A DNA stretch of 64,000 nucleotides from Adenophora triphylla var. japonica (GCA_022495995.1 JAFEMH010002440.1:124001-188000); one strand, 5' to 3'. Counted from the stretch's first letter, positions 11,524-22,886 are shown. A program made the numbers and translations. Notes: generated by a model from the sequence alone, not told the origin.

Positions 11524-11820
11524 ATATTCACAATACATCTAAAACTTTAAAGTTCTAATAATCTAAAGCATTCACAATACATATAAAACTTTAAACTATT
11601 AATAATATAAAGCATTCACAATACATATAAAACTTTAAAGTTCTAATAATCTAAAGCATTCACAATATATATAAAACGACGGATATTAAAAATAATCTAA
11701 AGCATTCACAATACATATGAAACTTTAAAGTTCTAATAATCTAAAGCATTCACAATACATATAAAACTTTAAAGTTCTAATAATCTAAAGCATTCACAAT
11801 ACAATTTTAAAGTTTAAACT
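11524..11820. repeat. Tandem AT-rich repeat between TnpA and TnpD of CACTA-C
   Basis: A unit of about 58-60 bp containing CTAAAGCATTCACAATACAT and AAACTTTAAAGTTCTAATAAT is repeated about five times. It occupies the intergenic space between the TnpA start and the TnpD stop. Confidence 0.8.
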
Positions 11821-11826
11821 ATTATA

Positions 11827-14800
11827 TTAATCTTCGTCCCCATCATCATCACTGGACTCTGAATTACTACAAAACTCGAGTTCTTCATCTTCGTCTTCGG
11901 ACTCTGATGAATCAAACTCTGGTTCCTCTTCCTCTTCCTCTTCCTCTTCCTCTTCCTCTTCCTCTGATTCATCAATATCAATGTGCGCGAGATGACCTGA
12001 ACGAGGCGGAGGAGTTGGCAAATTCACTGGTAAGATATCCTCCTCGGGTTCATCAACATTTTGAGGAATATGAGTGACATCATCTAATGGATGATTAGCT
12101 GATGAAACGTTAGGTGGCACTGGCATTTCATCCTCTTGATAGGGTGTTTCTAATGACGACTCTGTAGTTGTCGACGAGGGTAGGTTGTCAATCATGCTCC
12201 TCGCCTTGGTCATCCAGACAGCCCACCATCCGGTCGGGTCGCGGACGAGGGTAGGGAGTCATGTATACCTGTTGTGCTTGAGATGCTAAGATGAAGACGT
12301 CGTCGCCATTATGTCTGGACGAGTCCTTTACATCGACGAGGTCAAATATGGCGTGCTTCTTAACACCTCGCACAGCATCCCGCCAATCACAATTGAACAA
12401 GACAACACTGTTTCTACCCAAATACTCCACCTCGACTACTTCTTTCAGGACGCCATAATAATCATTCCCTATAAGCTTCACACCGCTATTCCACGTCAAT
12501 TTAGAGCCCCCGTAAGCTTTGGTATGAAACACATAGCCATTCACGAAATAACCGTTGTATAAATGAACGTTCAAGTACGGAGATGATGCTAAATGTCTTA
12601 ACCTCGCAGCTTTGGCATCACCCGGATGTTCAGCTATCTATAAGACAATATTGTAACCAATTTAATACAATTTTAAGATTGAATGTTTAAAGAAGTGTAT
12701 AGAATAAATTTGAATGAAACGAAATATTTACATATTTCCTTAGCCGCTTTGGAAATTCTCTTTCTGTCCTAGTTGCGATGAGTTCTGGAGATAAATCCTG
12801 AGCTAAATCTTCAAACATTCTCGCAATAGGGTTAAACAAGGCATTTCATATGCAGGTAATTAAACATGCATAATTTAATCGACGAGGCGTAAACATAACA
12901 TCAATGACTTACTTGATATATTCCCCCAACCTCGTCAGCAGCTTAAGAAGAACATACGTTTCGACCGCGGCAAACTCTTTAGCGGTTAACGTACGCGTAC
13001 CAACCCGTTTGCCGAGGAACCGACTGTGGATGAAAATACGTAGATGTTTCCCTTAGACGAAAACCACCATCGTAATTGCGGCCAACCCTAGTCAATCTCG
13101 TATCAACATCGGGAGGAAAATATGTTCCGACAAAGGCAACAATCTCATCTATGATAACAAATCCTGAAATTGAGGCCTCGACCATGGCCCTATTGCTCAT
13201 CTTCCTTTTCAATTGGCCTAGATACCTAAAAGTCATTCGTAGATTAAAACATAAATAATGTTAAAGAAGGTATATTGTTAACGCTCAAATTATTTAGAAA
13301 TAGAATAAATTCAATTACCTCTCAAATGGATACATCCATCTGTATTGAATTGGACCACCGACTCTAGCTTCGTATGCCAAGTGGACCGGTAAATGCTCCA
13401 TAGAATCAAAGAATGAAGGAGGAAATATCTTCTCAAGTTTGCACAAGGTCACTACGATGCTCTCCTCAAGCTTTTTCATGTGATCAACACGCAGTGTGGT
13501 CGATGTTAACGCTCGGAAAACTCACTTAACTCGTTAACGCCACCCGCATATTGTCAGCAAGAGACCCCGAGAGCAATCGGAAGTAGCCTATCCAGCAAAA
13601 CGTGGCAATCGTGACTCTTTAAACCATGCACTTTCCCCTCCTCTACATTGACACAGTTACCAATGTTAGACGCGCAACCATCTGGAAACCTTAAATCCTT
13701 GAGTCATTTCAGGAGGAGGAGTTTCTTTTCCTTTGTAAGAACGTATTGAGCCATCGGTCTAACTGGTTTACCATTGACGTGTACCAAGTCTAAGGCCGGC
13801 CGCTTACAGATTTCCTTAAGGTCCTTTTGAGCTTTTTCGTTGTCTTTAGTTGTTCTCTTGAAATCCATCAACGTGTTTAAAACATTATCGAATACATTCT
13901 TCTCAATGTGCATCACGTCAAGGTTATGTCGAATGAGATTTGTTTTCCAGTATGGCAGCTCCCAAAATATACTCCTCTTGGTCCAGTTATGGGTAGTCCC
14001 AAACCCTTGTATTTTGGTCTTCGAAAACTTTTTTCCCCACCGAGGATCGGGCAATCTAGATACCTTCTCATAGACTGTGTCACCACTGAAACGAATCGGG
14101 GCCTCATCATGGTCAATCTTGTTCTTTTTAAACGCATTCTTCTGGGTCCTGAATGGGTGGTCGTCCGAAAGAAATTGTTTATGGCAATCGAACCAACATG
14201 GTTTTCCAGAGTGCGTGAGCGTGAAAGACTTTGTGTCACTCATACAATACGAACAGGCCAACTTCCCGTGGGTGCTCCAACCCGATAACATCCCATATGC
14301 ATGGAAGTCATTAACTGTCCACATCTACGCAGCCTTCATGCTGAAATTCTCTCGCTTGAAAGCATCCCACGTTTCGACCCCATCCTCCCAAAGCTGTTTC
14401 AATTCGTCCATCAAAGGTCGGAGATAGACATCAATGTTCCTCCTGTGGTCAAGCTTGGGCCGGGGATGAATAACGACAAGAACATGTAGGGATCACTCAT
14501 ACACAACCAGGGCGGAAAGATTGTAGACAGTGGCTATAACCGGCCAACAAGAGTAAGATTTTGCCCCAGACCAAACGGATTGAAACCATCGAGCGTATGC
14601 ATAACCGTATATTTCTTGCTTCGTACGCAAATTCAGATAAGTCTCATCAAAGTGTTTCCATGCCTCCCCATCACCGGGATGAATCAACACACCCTCTTCA
14701 CGCAAACTTTCCTTATGCCAACGCATTGCCTCTCGCAGTAGATTTAGACGCGTAGAGGCATTGCAGCCTTGGAATCAACGGCATGTAACGCAACTGCTTA

Positions 14801-15466
14801 TGTGGTCTGTTTTTCTTGTGTTTTGAACTCCCCTCCGATTTGGCTTATATCTACTTTGTCCGCAAATTGAACACTCTGTCTTCTGTGAATCTTCCTTGTA
14901 GAATAGCATGCAGTCATTCTTACACGCATCAATCTTTTCATAACATAGCCCAATCTGCCCAACCAACTTCTTTGTCTCATAAAAGTTTGTAACCATCTTA
15001 TTCTCTTTCGGCAACATCCGCTTAATTGCTTTCATGATACGATTATAATCAGACTGGCTAATATTGCAATCAGCCTTTATGTTAAGGAGCTCAGCCACAG
15101 CCTCCAACACACTGATCTCGCAACCTGGATAGACCTTCTCTTTTGCAGAGTCCATAGCATCAATAAATTTCTTGGCTGCAGGGGTTGGTTCTTGCTGTTG
15201 GTTCTCTGACCAATCGAAGGAAGGACCGGCTGCATCCCTAACCATATCTTCCATATTCAAAGGTGGTTCTTCATTGTCCTAAATAATAGGTTCGGGTTCG
15301 GGAGGTACATGAATATTCCCGGGGGGATTATTCGCAACATTTGTGCGCAAACTCAGCTCACCATGACGGGTCCACCGTTTGTACCCAACTTCAAACCCGT
15401 TACGCAAAAGATGTTTCTGAGTCTCGATCAAGCTTAGATACTTGACATTACAACACTTTTCGCATG
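11827..15466 (-). pseudogene. TnpD (tnp2-type transposase) of CACTA-C, 5'-truncated
   Basis: Blocks on the minus strand from the 5' side. About 15466-15280: the end of a transposase-associated domain (CEKCCNVKYL, RNGFEVGYKRWTRHGE), then a TAG stop near 15281. 15260-14775: zinc-binding C-x2-C pair (ECSICGQSRY). 14726-14493: MRWH, DGEAWKHFDETY. 14324-13704: the tnp2 core (NDFHAYGMLSGWSTHGK, RHNLDVMHIEKNVFDN). 13450-13320: the HLPVHLAYEARVGGPIQYRW region. 13236-12979: DUF4218-like. 12574-12188: DUF4216-like (VLFNCDWRD, VFILASQAQQVYM). 12213-11827: a very acidic tail with a run of Glu. Domain order is that of plant CACTA TnpD, the endonuclease/transposase. Stops and frame changes, and a repeated 24-bp word at 15415 and 15464 where the N-terminus should be, indicate a deletion. 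It is probably not functional. Confidence 0.8.
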
Positions 15467-15479
15467 TTTCTGAGTCTCG

Positions 15480-16700
15480 ATCAACCTTATTTTATCCTAA
15501 ATATTGAACCATTAGACTTTACATCTTTAAACAGAAAAAGAGGGAGGGCATTCAAACTTCGAACTCTTTCTATTTCTATTTATGACTAATGAAATAATCG
15601 AAAAAGCTTTTATAATAATGCTAAGGCATGAATTAGTTTATCCTCCAATACACATATAAAACACACATTAACACACACCACACACACCTGCACCCATCTG
15701 TACCGCCCCTATTCACACACACACAACTCATACCCGCACCTAAACTTCAAGAATGTACACAAAATCTGCTCTCCCACACCTGGCTTCACGGCATCACACA
15801 CACCCTTCCCTCTCTGTACACACACGACTCACACTACAGCAGCCACACCCAGCAACACACTCGGCACACCCCTAATACACGCACACCAGCACACACACAC
15901 ACACTTATGATGGCAACCCCTTCAAAGAACCAACACCCAACAACACACGCATACACACACGTAAACACTCACGTACACCCACAATGCACCAACCGTTTTC
16001 CTCGCCTTATTTCATATCCAAGCATGAAATATGGGGTTACCCATTTATTTCATACTCAATCTCCTCACCATAATTCAAAAACAAAGAAGAGCCCATTGAC
16101 AAATAAACCCAAGCAACAAAATCTCAAAAACACCATCTTGATAACTAAATGCAAACCTTGATTACAAAAACAAAGAAGAGCCCAGGGAAGTACCGCTTGT
16201 GGAACCTCAATATCCACGGGCTATTGACAAATAAACCCAAGCAACAAAAAAAGACTCAAACAAGCAAGTCAAAATTCATGGTTGAGTACAGAGAAGGATT
16301 TTACGGTTTCACACTTCGATTCAAAAAAGAAGGATTTTACGGTTGCAAAATGGGATCTCAAAAAAGAAGGATTTTACGGGAACCAATCAATTTCACGGGA
16401 AAACAACAAATTTATCCAACACACAAGATCTAGAAATCGATTAAGAGGGGGAATCGAAATACCTGGTTGAGTACAGAGAAGAGAGAGAAACACGGTGGAA
16501 GGAGGCAGACGGACGGAGATGACGGCTAGACAGCTCGAGACGGACGGAGACGGCGGAGAGGTGGACGGACGGCGGCGGCGTGAGCTTCTTCTTCTTCTAG
16601 GTCGCAGTCGCAGAGAGATAGCGGGAAGAGAGAGAAAGCGGGAAGAGAGAGAGGGAAATATTGTGGCGTAATTGATATCTGAGGGATAAAATGAGTATTT
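15480..16700. other. CA-rich and 5'-flanking region of CACTA-C TnpD
   Basis: 15660-15990 is a degenerate CA-rich tract (ACACACAC with CCACAC variants). About 16083-16260 has a short duplicated block (words CAAAGAAGAGCCCA and CAAATAAACCCAAGCAAC). 16290-16380 repeats GAAGGATTTTACGG three times. 16490-16660 is GC-rich with GACGGACGGAGACGG words, and its minus strand could serve as a 5' UTR/first exon of the transposase unit. No confident coding sequence. Confidence 0.5.
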
Positions 16701-16715
16701 ATAATTTCTTTCAAA

Positions 16716-16922
16716 TGACGGAATATTCCGCCGCTAAATATTAATTATAGCGGCGGAAATTAAATTCCGACGCTATAATTAATATTTAGCGGCGGAATAT
16801 TCCGTCGCTGATAAATCCGACGCTAAACTATACGTACGCTCACCTGGATCGATGACATGTCACTCTCACCGACCGAAATTTCCGCCGCTGATTTTAAATT
16901 CAGCGACGGAAATTTCCGCCGC
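16716..16922. repeat. Inner subterminal-repeat block of CACTA-C
   Basis: Copies of GGCGGAATATTCCGTCGCT and CGACGGAAATTTCCGCCGCT, the same word as at both termini. Its position next to the presumed TnpD 5' flank, about 3 kb in from the right end, indicates that the telomere-like structure was inserted within the right subterminal region. Confidence 0.8.
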
Positions 16923-17057
16923 TATTATTAATAAATATAATTGTTTTTATTATATTTTTGAAAAAATAAATAAATCATAAATATTTATTAATTTTAATTT
17001 AATAAATATCATTATTTTTATTTATATAAAAATAAATAAATTCTAAACCCTAAACTA

Positions 17058-17911
17058 TAATGCCCTATATACTATACACTATACAATATATACACTATAC
17101 ACTATACACTATACACTATACACTATACACTATACACTATACCCTATACCCTATACCCTATACCCTATACCCTATACCCTATATATACCCTATACCCTAT
17201 ACCCTATACCCTATACTATACCCTATACTATACCCTATACCATACCCTATACCCTATACCCTATACCCTATACCCTATATACACTATACACTATACCCCT
17301 ATACACTATACCCTATACCCTATACCCTATACCCTATACCCTATACACTATACACTATACACTATATCCTATACCCTATACCCTATACCCTATACCCTAT
17401 ATACCTTATACCCTATACCCTATACACTATACCCTACACCCTATACACTATACTATTTATACCCTATACACTATACCCTATACACTATACACATACCCCA
17501 TACCCTATACTCCTATACTGCCTATACCCTATACCCTATACACTATACACTATATACTATACCTATACTGCCTATACCTATACCCTATACCCTATACCCT
17601 ATACCCTATACCCTATACCCTATACCCTATACCCTATACACTATACACTATACCCTATACCCTATACCCTATACCCTATACCCTATACCCTATATACCTT
17701 ATACCCTATACCCTATACACTATACCCTATATACCCTATACACTATACCCTATACCTTATACCCTATACCCTATACACTATACCCTATATACCCTATACA
17801 CTATACACTATACCCCTATACCCTATACACTATACACTATACCCCTATACCCTATACCTTATACCCTATACCCTATACCCTATACACTATACCCTATACA
17901 CTATACACTAT
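17058..17911. repeat. (CCCTATA/CACTATA)n telomere-like array, C-rich on plus
   Basis: About 120 heptamer units, mostly CCCTATA and ACTATAC variants, directly preceded by TAAACCCTAAAC. The unit differs from the complement of the plant telomere repeat (CCCTAAA) by one base. The long open frame through this array is a by-product of the seven-base period and is not a gene. Confidence 0.92.
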
Positions 17912-18206
17912 AGGGGTTAGGGTTTAGGGGTTAGGGTTTAGGGGTTAGGGTTTAGGGTTTAGGGTTTAGGGTTTAGGGTTTAGGGGTTAGGGTTTAGGGG
18001 TTAGGGTTTAGGGTTTAGGGTTTAGGGTTTAGGGTTTAGGGTTTAGGGTTTGTGTGGGTTAGTGGCTTAGGGGTTGTGGTTAGTGGTTGTGGGGTTTTTG
18101 GTTTAGGGTTTAGGGTTTAGGGTTTAGGGTTTAGGGTTTAGGGTTTAGGGTTTAGGGTTTAAGGTTTAGGGTTTAGGGTTTAGGGGTTAGGGTTTATGGT
18201 TTAGGG
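17912..18206. repeat. (TTTAGGG)n interstitial telomere repeat, first block
   Basis: Runs of TTTAGGG with TTAGGGG variants, interrupted at about 18050-18100 by a degenerate GTGG-rich stretch. G-rich strand is plus, so it is head-to-head with the preceding CCCTATA array. Confidence 0.93.
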
Positions 18207-18880
18207 TTAGGGGTTAGGGGATATAAGAATTGCAAGGGTTCTTGTAGCTATTCCCAAATTGGTAAATTGCATACAATTTTAAATTTTTTATCCAAAATAA
18301 AACAAAAACAAGATTAGTCCAAAACTAGGAACTAACCAACTATTAGACAACACTCTGGAGATTATTGTCTCATAAGTCATAACTAAGATATCCAGAAAAC
18401 AAAGACCCACATCATTACTGCTGAGCACACTGCACTCTCTGGCCACCACCACCGTGCATGTCATCATCTACATCGTAAGCTTCAATGTTGACATCGTGAA
18501 GGTTTGACTCCTCGCACTCATCAAGCTCCATATCTGTCATCTGCGATGAAGGCTTAGGAGGCAGCACACCCTCTAGGGCCTTGCATTGTTCGGAAGTCAA
18601 GGAATCTGGGAAGTCGACCGAGAAGTGGATGTATAATTTGCCCCTGTCATCACCCTTTTGCTTGAACTTTGGGTGCTCTTTCTGTTGTATTACAAAGACT
18701 ACGTCTCCAGTAAGAGTGTTAGGAGCTTCATCGGCTTCTCCTGGGAATGTAATTTTCTGTCCATTTTGCATACCCTTTTCCACAACCACTTCCAAGACCT
18801 TCTTCTCCTGTACAACCTTTTCGCCCTTGCATTGTGGGCAGCGGTTCTTGTCATTGATAGTTTCTCCAGTACCCTAACAT
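18207..18880 (-). pseudogene. Captured DnaJ type I (ANJ1/AtJ2-J3-like) 3' fragment
   Basis: On the minus strand from about 18877: GETINDKNRCPQCKGEKVV (one CxxCxG zinc-finger half), QEKKVLEVVVEKGMQNGQ, ITFPGEADEAP, GDVVFVIQQKEHPKFKQKGDD, then GKLYIHFSVDFPDSL, DMELDECEE, LHDVNIEAYD, and the C-terminus GGGGQRVQCAQQ before a stop at 18417. CAQQ is a farnesylation-type CaaX box, typical of plant type I DnaJ (HSP40) chaperones that partner with HSP70. The J-domain and first zinc-finger half are absent. Compared with what I recall of the family, about 55 residues are missing between KGDD and GKLY, and a short charged block is missing after NIE. About 200 bp of 3' UTR-like DNA follows. It is a transposon-captured fragment, not a working gene. 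Confidence 0.88.
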
Positions 18881-18950
18881 TGCAGGGGTTAGGGTTTAGG
18901 GGTTAGGGTTTATAAGGGTTTAGGGGTTAGGGGTTAGGGTTTAGGATTAA
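18881..18950. repeat. (TTTAGGG)n block, second
   Basis: Short TTTAGGG/TTAGGGG run directly abutting the 5' break of the DnaJ fragment. Confidence 0.9.
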
Positions 18951-19561
18951 TTAGTGTATAGTGTATAGTGTATAGGTGGTATAGGTATAAGTATAGTGTA
19001 TAGTGTATAGTGTATGGGGCATAGTGTATGTGGTATAGGGTATAGTGTATAGTGTATAGGCATAGTGTATAGTGTATAAGAGGTATAGGGTATAGCGTAT
19101 AGTGTATAGGGTATAGGGTATAGGGTATAGGGTATAGGGTATAGCGTATAGGGTATAGGGTATAGGGTATAATGTATAGGGTATAGGGTATAGGGTATAG
19201 TGTATAGGGTATAGGGTATAGGATATAGTGTATAGGGTATAGGGTATAGGGTATAGGGTATAGTGTATATGGTATAGTGTATAGGGTATAGGACATAGGG
19301 TATAGGGCATAGGGTATAGGGTATAGTGTATAGGGTATAGTGTATAGTGTATAGGGTATAGTGTATAGTGTATAGTGTATAGTGTATAGTGTATAGTGTA
19401 TAGGGTATATGGTATAGGGTATAGTGTATAGGGTATAGTGTATAGTGTATAGTGTATAGGGTATAGGGTATAAGGTATATGATATAGTGTATATGATATA
19501 GGGTATAGGGTATAGTGTATAGTGTATAGGGTATAGGGTATAGGGTATAGGGTATATGGTA
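18951..19561. repeat. (TATAGGG/TATAGTG)n array, G-rich on plus
   Basis: About 85 heptamers of TATAGGG, TATAGTG and minor variants. It is the inverted counterpart of the array at 17058-17911. Open frames on the minus strand are repeat artefacts. Confidence 0.92.
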
Positions 19562-19909
19562 TTTATTGACTCATATTTATTTTTTTAGTGTAATTTAAAA
19601 TAATTTTCATGTTTTATATAATTATAAAGAATGATATTTATTAAATTAAAATTAATAAATATTTATGTGGTATTTATTTTTTCAAAAATAATATTTATTG
19701 ACTCATATTTATTTTTATGAGAGTAATTTAAAATAACTTTCATATTTTACATAAAAAAAAAATAATGATATTTATTAAATTAAAATTTAAAATATATTTA
19801 TCATTTATTTATTTTTTTCAAAAATATCATAAATATTTATGATATTTTAATGTTTTTTAGTTTTTTATTTTGTTATTTAGTTCTAAAAATAAACAAAAAA
19901 TATTAACTT

Positions 19910-20370
19910 ATCAGCGGCGGAAATATTCCGTCGGTGTTTAATAAAAAAAAAACATTTAATTTCACCGTCGGAATATTTCCGACGCTGATAAATTAAAAAA
20001 AATTAATTACTCAGCGACGGAAATATTCCGTCGGTGTAATATTCCAAAAAAAAAAATAAAAAATATTTTAATTTCACCGTCGGAATATTTCCGACGCTGT
20101 TAAATAAAAAAAATAAAAAATGATATATTTCCACCGTCGGAATAATTCCGTCGCTGATAATTATTTAGCGGCGGAATATTCCGTCGGTAAATCAACCGCG
20201 AAAATAGTGGCGGTAATTAAACGAATATTCGAGGAATATTCGTTTTAGCGGCGGAATTAAATTCCGTCCCTAAATTTGACGCCAAAATAATTCCGACGCT
20301 AAAGCTTATATTCCGCCGCTATTTAGCGACGGAATTAGTCCGTCGCTGATAATTCCGTCGCTAAAATACC
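19910..20370. repeat. Right subterminal repeats of CACTA-C
   Basis: Words such as CAGCGGCGGAAATATTCCGTCGGTG and CACCGTCGGAATATTTCCGACGCTG in head-to-head pairs, ending at the TIR. Some carry GTCGG in place of GTCGC. Confidence 0.85.
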
Positions 20371-20404
20371 TTTTTCTGGTAGTGTAATTTGAAATATACC
20401 CGAG

Positions 20405-21049
20405 CCTTATCTGTACCCCACATCGCAACAAGTTCAGCCCATTGACCCGCAACGCACGCATGGGGTGGATGAGCCAATGCGTCCCGGTCGGATTCATACC
20501 TCAAATACATTTGTTTCACCTGACATTTCCATATTACAAAGTCATAAATGAGTAATATTCATAACAAAGTCATAACTGAGTAATACTTATTATATGCTTG
20601 TCTCACCTGATATTTCCAGTCACGCCATTGTTTATTGAGAGCAATATTCATAACTGAGTAATACTCCAGAGGCGCATTTGTATTATCCTATATACACAAT
20701 TCAACAAAGAAAAAAGAACAATTGTTAGAGAATCATAAGACTTTTGACTACGTACTTGAGATTTATGTAAGGAATATGGATTACAACTTACTAGAACGTC
20801 TCTCCATACGGCATCTATAACTGCACGGTCCATCTGAGGCCACTCTATAGTTAATGGGAAATGTTCCCCATTTCTAGCAAAATGTCCTAGCTGAGTAGCT
20901 AGTTTTGTGTGGTCCCCACCAACTGGTTGACCATATTCATTCCATATTATATTCAATCTTTCTCTACCCCATTTTCTGGTTGGTTTTGCCAGCCCTCTTC
21001 CTTTATTTTTCGAGCCCTCACCTGTTATTAATTCTTTCCTTGGCGGCAT
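20405..21049 (-). CDS. TnpA of CACTA-B, 5' exons (N-terminal half)
   Basis: Exon 1 runs 21049-20792 from ATG (MPPRKELITGEGS...), with LNIIWNEYGQPVGGDH and RNGEHFPLTIEW, ending at a GTAAGT donor. Exon 2 runs 20687-20607 (DNTNAPLEYYSVMNIALNKQ, WRDWKYQ) between TATAG and GTGAGA. Exon 3 runs about 20520-20405 (YESDRDALAHPP, QWAELVAMWGTDKAR) and ends at a GTATAT donor. All three join in frame and continue at 8621. This is the N-terminal part of a plant En/Spm TnpA protein. CACTA-C entered the intron after exon 3. An AT-rich palindromic region at 21117-21213 lies directly upstream and may hold the promoter. Confidence 0.75.
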
Positions 21050-21116
21050 ATCTGTCATATGACAATTCAATTCTAGCACAAAAATTGGATAAACCAAGTA
21101 AAGGACCCATAAATTG

Positions 21117-21213
21117 TCTTATAATATAGGTATAAGACCTATAAATTTATTATAGGTCTTATGTATCTTATATAAGACCATATATTGGTCTTATATATCT
21201 TATATAAGACCTA
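21117..21213. repeat. Short palindromic TATAAGACC repeats upstream of TnpA (CACTA-B)
   Basis: Alternating TATAAGACCTATA and TATAGGTCTTATA words form several overlapping inverted repeats, 70-160 bp upstream of the TnpA start on the minus strand. Confidence 0.7.
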
Positions 21214-21410
21214 TAAACAGCAACAACACTCAAAATGAAAAAATGACTGATGTATGCATATGGATAACAATTTTCGTAGAATACATTGTACCATTAAGAA
21301 TTCAAACAACACAAAATTCTGCATTCACAAAGAATGCATCCATCTAAGATATGAGAGACGAGAACCAAATGCCATTTTAACTCAGACAAGACATATGGAA
21401 TGAGCATAAT

Positions 21411-21672
21411 TCATGAGGCAACAGCAACATGAACAACAGCAACAGAAACAACAACAGCAACAGAAAACAACAACAGCAACATCAAACAACAACATGAACA
21501 ACAACAACAGAAACAACAACAAAGAATAAAAACAACAACAAAGAATAAGAAACAACAACAAAGAATAGCAACATGAACAACAAAGAATGTAAACAACAAC
21601 ATCAATAGAAAACAACAACAGCAACATCAACAATAACATGAACAACAACAGCAACAGCAAACAACAACAGCA
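21411..21672. repeat. CAACAG/CAACAA trinucleotide-rich tract
   Basis: Degenerate (CAA)n and (CAACAG)n with interspersed ATGAACAACAAC and AAAGAATA words. The open frames seen on the minus strand are low-complexity Leu/Cys/Val runs. It lies in the TnpA upstream region of CACTA-B. Confidence 0.85.
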
Positions 21673-22498
21673 CTGAAATAGCTTGTCTAATAGCGTAAAT
21701 GATAGGTGACCAATTCAGATTTGGATGAGTTTAATTAGTCAAACATGTCCTTTAACTTGAATGCTTGAGCGATCAAACCCATTCAAATATATAAAAGTGG
21801 AATTCAATTAGAAGGCAACAGATGTACTCTTAAGGCCTTGTTCACCTTCGCGGTTCATTTTGTGCCCCCCCTCTCACTTTTTCATTCATTCATTCATATT
21901 AGTAACCAGAAACCAAAAACTGAATGACGAATCCGAATAAGGACAAAGATTAAGTGATTTCTAGCAATAAGGATGATGGAAATATTCCTATAATATAATC
22001 TTTACTTTTCCAGTAGGTCCACGAGCAAAAATACAAAAAATGTGGTCGTCTCTGAGGAACTTAATGCAATCGAGATGCCACTACTAAAGAGTAAAGAATT
22101 AATGGTACCTATTTCCCTGTTCTTCATTTAAAACTCAGTGTTAAGTTCTATTATGCTGGAAAAATGATGCATCATGCATTTGTAAGAGGGGATAGATTGT
22201 TTCAATTGAATAAAAAAAAGTTGGAACCAATGTGGCAACCAAAAGAGAGATGAAACAAAGGTATCAAGTTTTCACATATTGAGAACACTTGAATCAGCAA
22301 TGTATACAGGTACCTATAAACAAGAGCACAATTTCTTATATTAATATATTTGTAGATGCCTACTTTTCCAATAACCAAAAAAAATGCTTAAGACGAATGC
22401 ATGTTATTTAATACAATAGTGGATGGTTTAACATGTATAATATATGAATGATGACTGATAACGGGTTAATTAAAGCAATTTTAGTTATTACTACACTT
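21673..22498. other. Non-coding spacer in CACTA-B
   Basis: AT-rich spacer between the CAA tract and the G-rich repeats. I see no gene or repeat that can be supported here. Confidence 0.4.
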
Positions 22499-22519
22499 TA
22501 ACATGGCATTCACATCACA

Positions 22520-22740
22520 AATACAACAACAACAAGAAGGAACATGCTTCGTGGGTACCAAATCGGTGGGGAAGCGGGGCTGGGGGAACAACAACAACAA
22601 GGAACAACAACAACAACAACAACAACAACACTACTATAGGGCAAGCCTTGCTTGATACAGAAAAAGTATAAAATAGTACAGGGGGGGCTGGGGCTCCCGC
22701 GGGTACCAAATCGGTGGGGAAGCGGGGCGGGGACATCCCA
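22520..22740. repeat. (CAACAA)n and duplicated GGGTACCAAATCGGTGGGG block
   Basis: The word GGTACCAAATCGGTGGGGAA followed by GCGGGGC occurs at about 22554 and 22703. The two copies flank a (CAA)n tract at about 22586-22632 and an internal spacer. GGGGCTCCCGCGGGTACC at about 22690 matches the border of the G-rich tract in CACTA-C. Confidence 0.75.
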
Positions 22741-22886
22741 AAGTAAAAATTGGATATTCATTTAATATATTCAAATTTGTACAGGCATCAAAGGAGTACC
22801 TAGAGAAGCAGATGACAGAGGTGGAAAGTAACTTGAGAGAGCTGTTGCAACAAGACCCTGTAGGAAATAAGAGTTTAATCAAAAGA

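Larger units (their letters stand above)
16925..19850. repeat. Large inverted structure: AT-rich arms, telomere-like arrays, DnaJ loop
   Basis: The left AT-rich arm (about 16930-17045) is the reverse complement of the right arm at about 19590-19700, judging by shared words such as TATTTATTAATTTTAATTTAATAAATATCATT. Inside, the left array is C-rich on the plus strand ((CCCTATA)n) and the right array is G-rich ((TATAGGG)n). The centre is a DnaJ gene fragment flanked by TTTAGGG arrays. The right arm is partly duplicated in tandem (about 19570-19690 and 19690-19850). Confidence 0.8.
8696..20384 (-). mobile_element. CACTA element C, 11.7 kb, nested in CACTA-B
   Basis: The left end is CACTACCAGAAAAAGG and the right end reverse-complemented is CACTACCAGAAAAAGG, identical over 16 bp. 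The flanking trinucleotides are TCA (8693-8695) and TAA (20385-20387), an imperfect target duplication with one difference. Subterminal words of the form GCGACGGAAATTTCCGTCGCT fill both ends and an inner block at 16716-16922. Minus-strand TnpA and TnpD genes are present. Between the inner subterminal block and the right end lies a 3-kb inverted structure of telomere-like arrays enclosing a DnaJ fragment. The insertion lies within an intron of the CACTA-B TnpA gene. Confidence 0.92.

Noticed and set aside
17060..17920. A 286-codon open frame of Tyr/Thr/Pro/Ile repeats
   Set aside because: It is the translation of the (CCCTATA)n array; the seven-base period without stops keeps frames open. No gene.
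18934..19310. Overlapping minus-strand frames of about 120 codons
   Set aside because: Same cause: the (TATAGGG)n array read on the other strand.
17058..19561. A true chromosome end
   Set aside because: The arrays are interstitial, in both orientations, and bounded on both sides by CACTA-C subterminal repeats.
21382..21660. Leu/Cys/Val-rich 'membrane' proteins on the minus strand
   Set aside because: Translation of a CAA/CAG simple repeat; no domain.
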